A DNA stretch of 31,244 bases, taken from positions 1-31,244 of the forward strand of contig DASQWB010000153.1 of NCBI GenBank assembly GCA_035640455.1, given 5' to 3'. This DNA comes from AC-50 sp035640455. Lineage in GTDB: Bacteria > Actinomycetota > Thermoleophilia > Gaiellales > Gaiellaceae. The notes beneath the pieces were generated by a model, which was not told the origin of the DNA, searched no databases, and saw only the letters and a list, made by a program, of their open reading frames with translations. The translations under genes were made by a program, and so were the position numbers. Below, one piece after another: positions 31,081 to 31,244 of the stretch (position 1 is the first letter of the stretch; each line of letters opens with the position of its first letter).

Positions 31081-31106
31081 ATGCTACCCGCGACCGACGA
31101 GGAAAG
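31081..31106 (-). promoter_or_regulatory. Promoter of the STAS-ANTAR pair
   Basis: On the minus strand TAGCAT (plus 31081-31086) lies eight bases before the GTG at 31072. The overlapping GGGTAG (plus 31083-31088) has GCTT 14 bases upstream (plus 31103-31106), which is close to the SigB pattern GNNT-N14-16-GGGTAY with one mismatch. Self-regulation by a stress sigma factor is possible. Confidence 0.35.
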
Positions 31107-31188
31107 CTCTTCAGTGATGAGGTATCTGGTGAGGTATTGCGCCAGTATGTGCTCGATGGTGGCCTCGTCGGGCGAGATGATGACGAGG

Positions 31189-31194
31189 TAAGCT
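31189..31194 (+). promoter_or_regulatory. -10 box for the MerR-like gene
   Basis: TAAGCT, six bases before the ATG at 31201; leaderless arrangement like others in the window. Confidence 0.35.
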
Positions 31195-31200
31195 TTGACC

Positions 31201-31244
31201 ATGGCGCAGAGCGATCGTGCGATCTACAGCATCGGTGCCGTCGA
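31201..31244 (+). CDS. Start of a MerR-family-like regulator, partial at right edge
   Basis: Only 14 codons are present (MAQSDRAIYSIGAV). IYSIGAV is the usual opening of the first helix in MerR-type DNA-binding domains (often followed by ARMLG). Divergent from the STAS gene. The call rests on a very short match. Confidence 0.45.
   Translation, partial: MAQSDRAIYSIGAV

Overview
The window comes from a very GC-rich actinobacterium-like chromosome. An F420-type LLM oxidoreductase, many GTG starts, TANNNT -10 boxes lying 5-9 bases before start codons (apparently leaderless mRNAs) and a soil-type gene set suggest class Thermoleophilia or a relative. This is inferred from gene style only; no database search was possible.

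Bases 1-4266 hold acyl-CoA metabolism (a partial 3-hydroxyacyl-CoA dehydrogenase and a thiolase, both minus strand), a small plus-strand unknown, and a tandem pair of paralogous secreted, membrane-tethered proteins. An MFS transporter follows (4307-5461). Its 3' end carries the promoter of a complete tryptophan operon: trpL leader peptide with attenuator, then trpE, trpG, trpD, trpCF fusion, trpB and a zinc-ribbon/P-loop kinase-like gene. These genes overlap or abut and end at a strong hairpin (11263-11293). trpA (12891-13586) is detached, has its own leaderless start, and sits between two minus-strand genes for secreted BNR (sialidase-fold) proteins, one with N-terminal RTX-like repeats.

Bases 15327-22436 are mostly single genes: a Rho-N/SAP-like small protein, an LLM oxidoreductase preceded by a perfect 28-bp palindrome, a YqgE/AlgH protein, a NYN/YacP-like nuclease, a cupin, GrpB, an unknown, a secreted PD40 beta-propeller protein, a GFA-family protein and a nucleotidyltransferase. 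A PYROXD2/phytoene-desaturase-like FAD enzyme (22523-24163) and an unusual double-DUF899 protein (24203-25630) follow.

At 25721-25769 a hairpin abuts what looks like the 3' end of a tRNA gene with no tRNA body: a candidate attachment site. To its right the sequence is visibly less GC-rich and is all on the minus strand: a ferritin-like gene and a molybdopterin oxidoreductase, both broken by single-base frameshifts, an internally deleted DUF892 protein, an SRPBCC protein, a two-helix membrane protein, and a coupled ANTAR/STAS pair. A MerR-like gene starts divergently at the right edge. This looks like the left end of an integrated island with redox and stress functions.

The most interesting systems are the fully readable ribosome-mediated trp attenuator on a leaderless transcript, the degenerate PRAI half of TrpCF, the 28-bp palindrome with a related copy inside trpE, the tRNA-fragment island boundary, and the double-DUF899 fusion with an internal Shine-Dalgarno and ATG.
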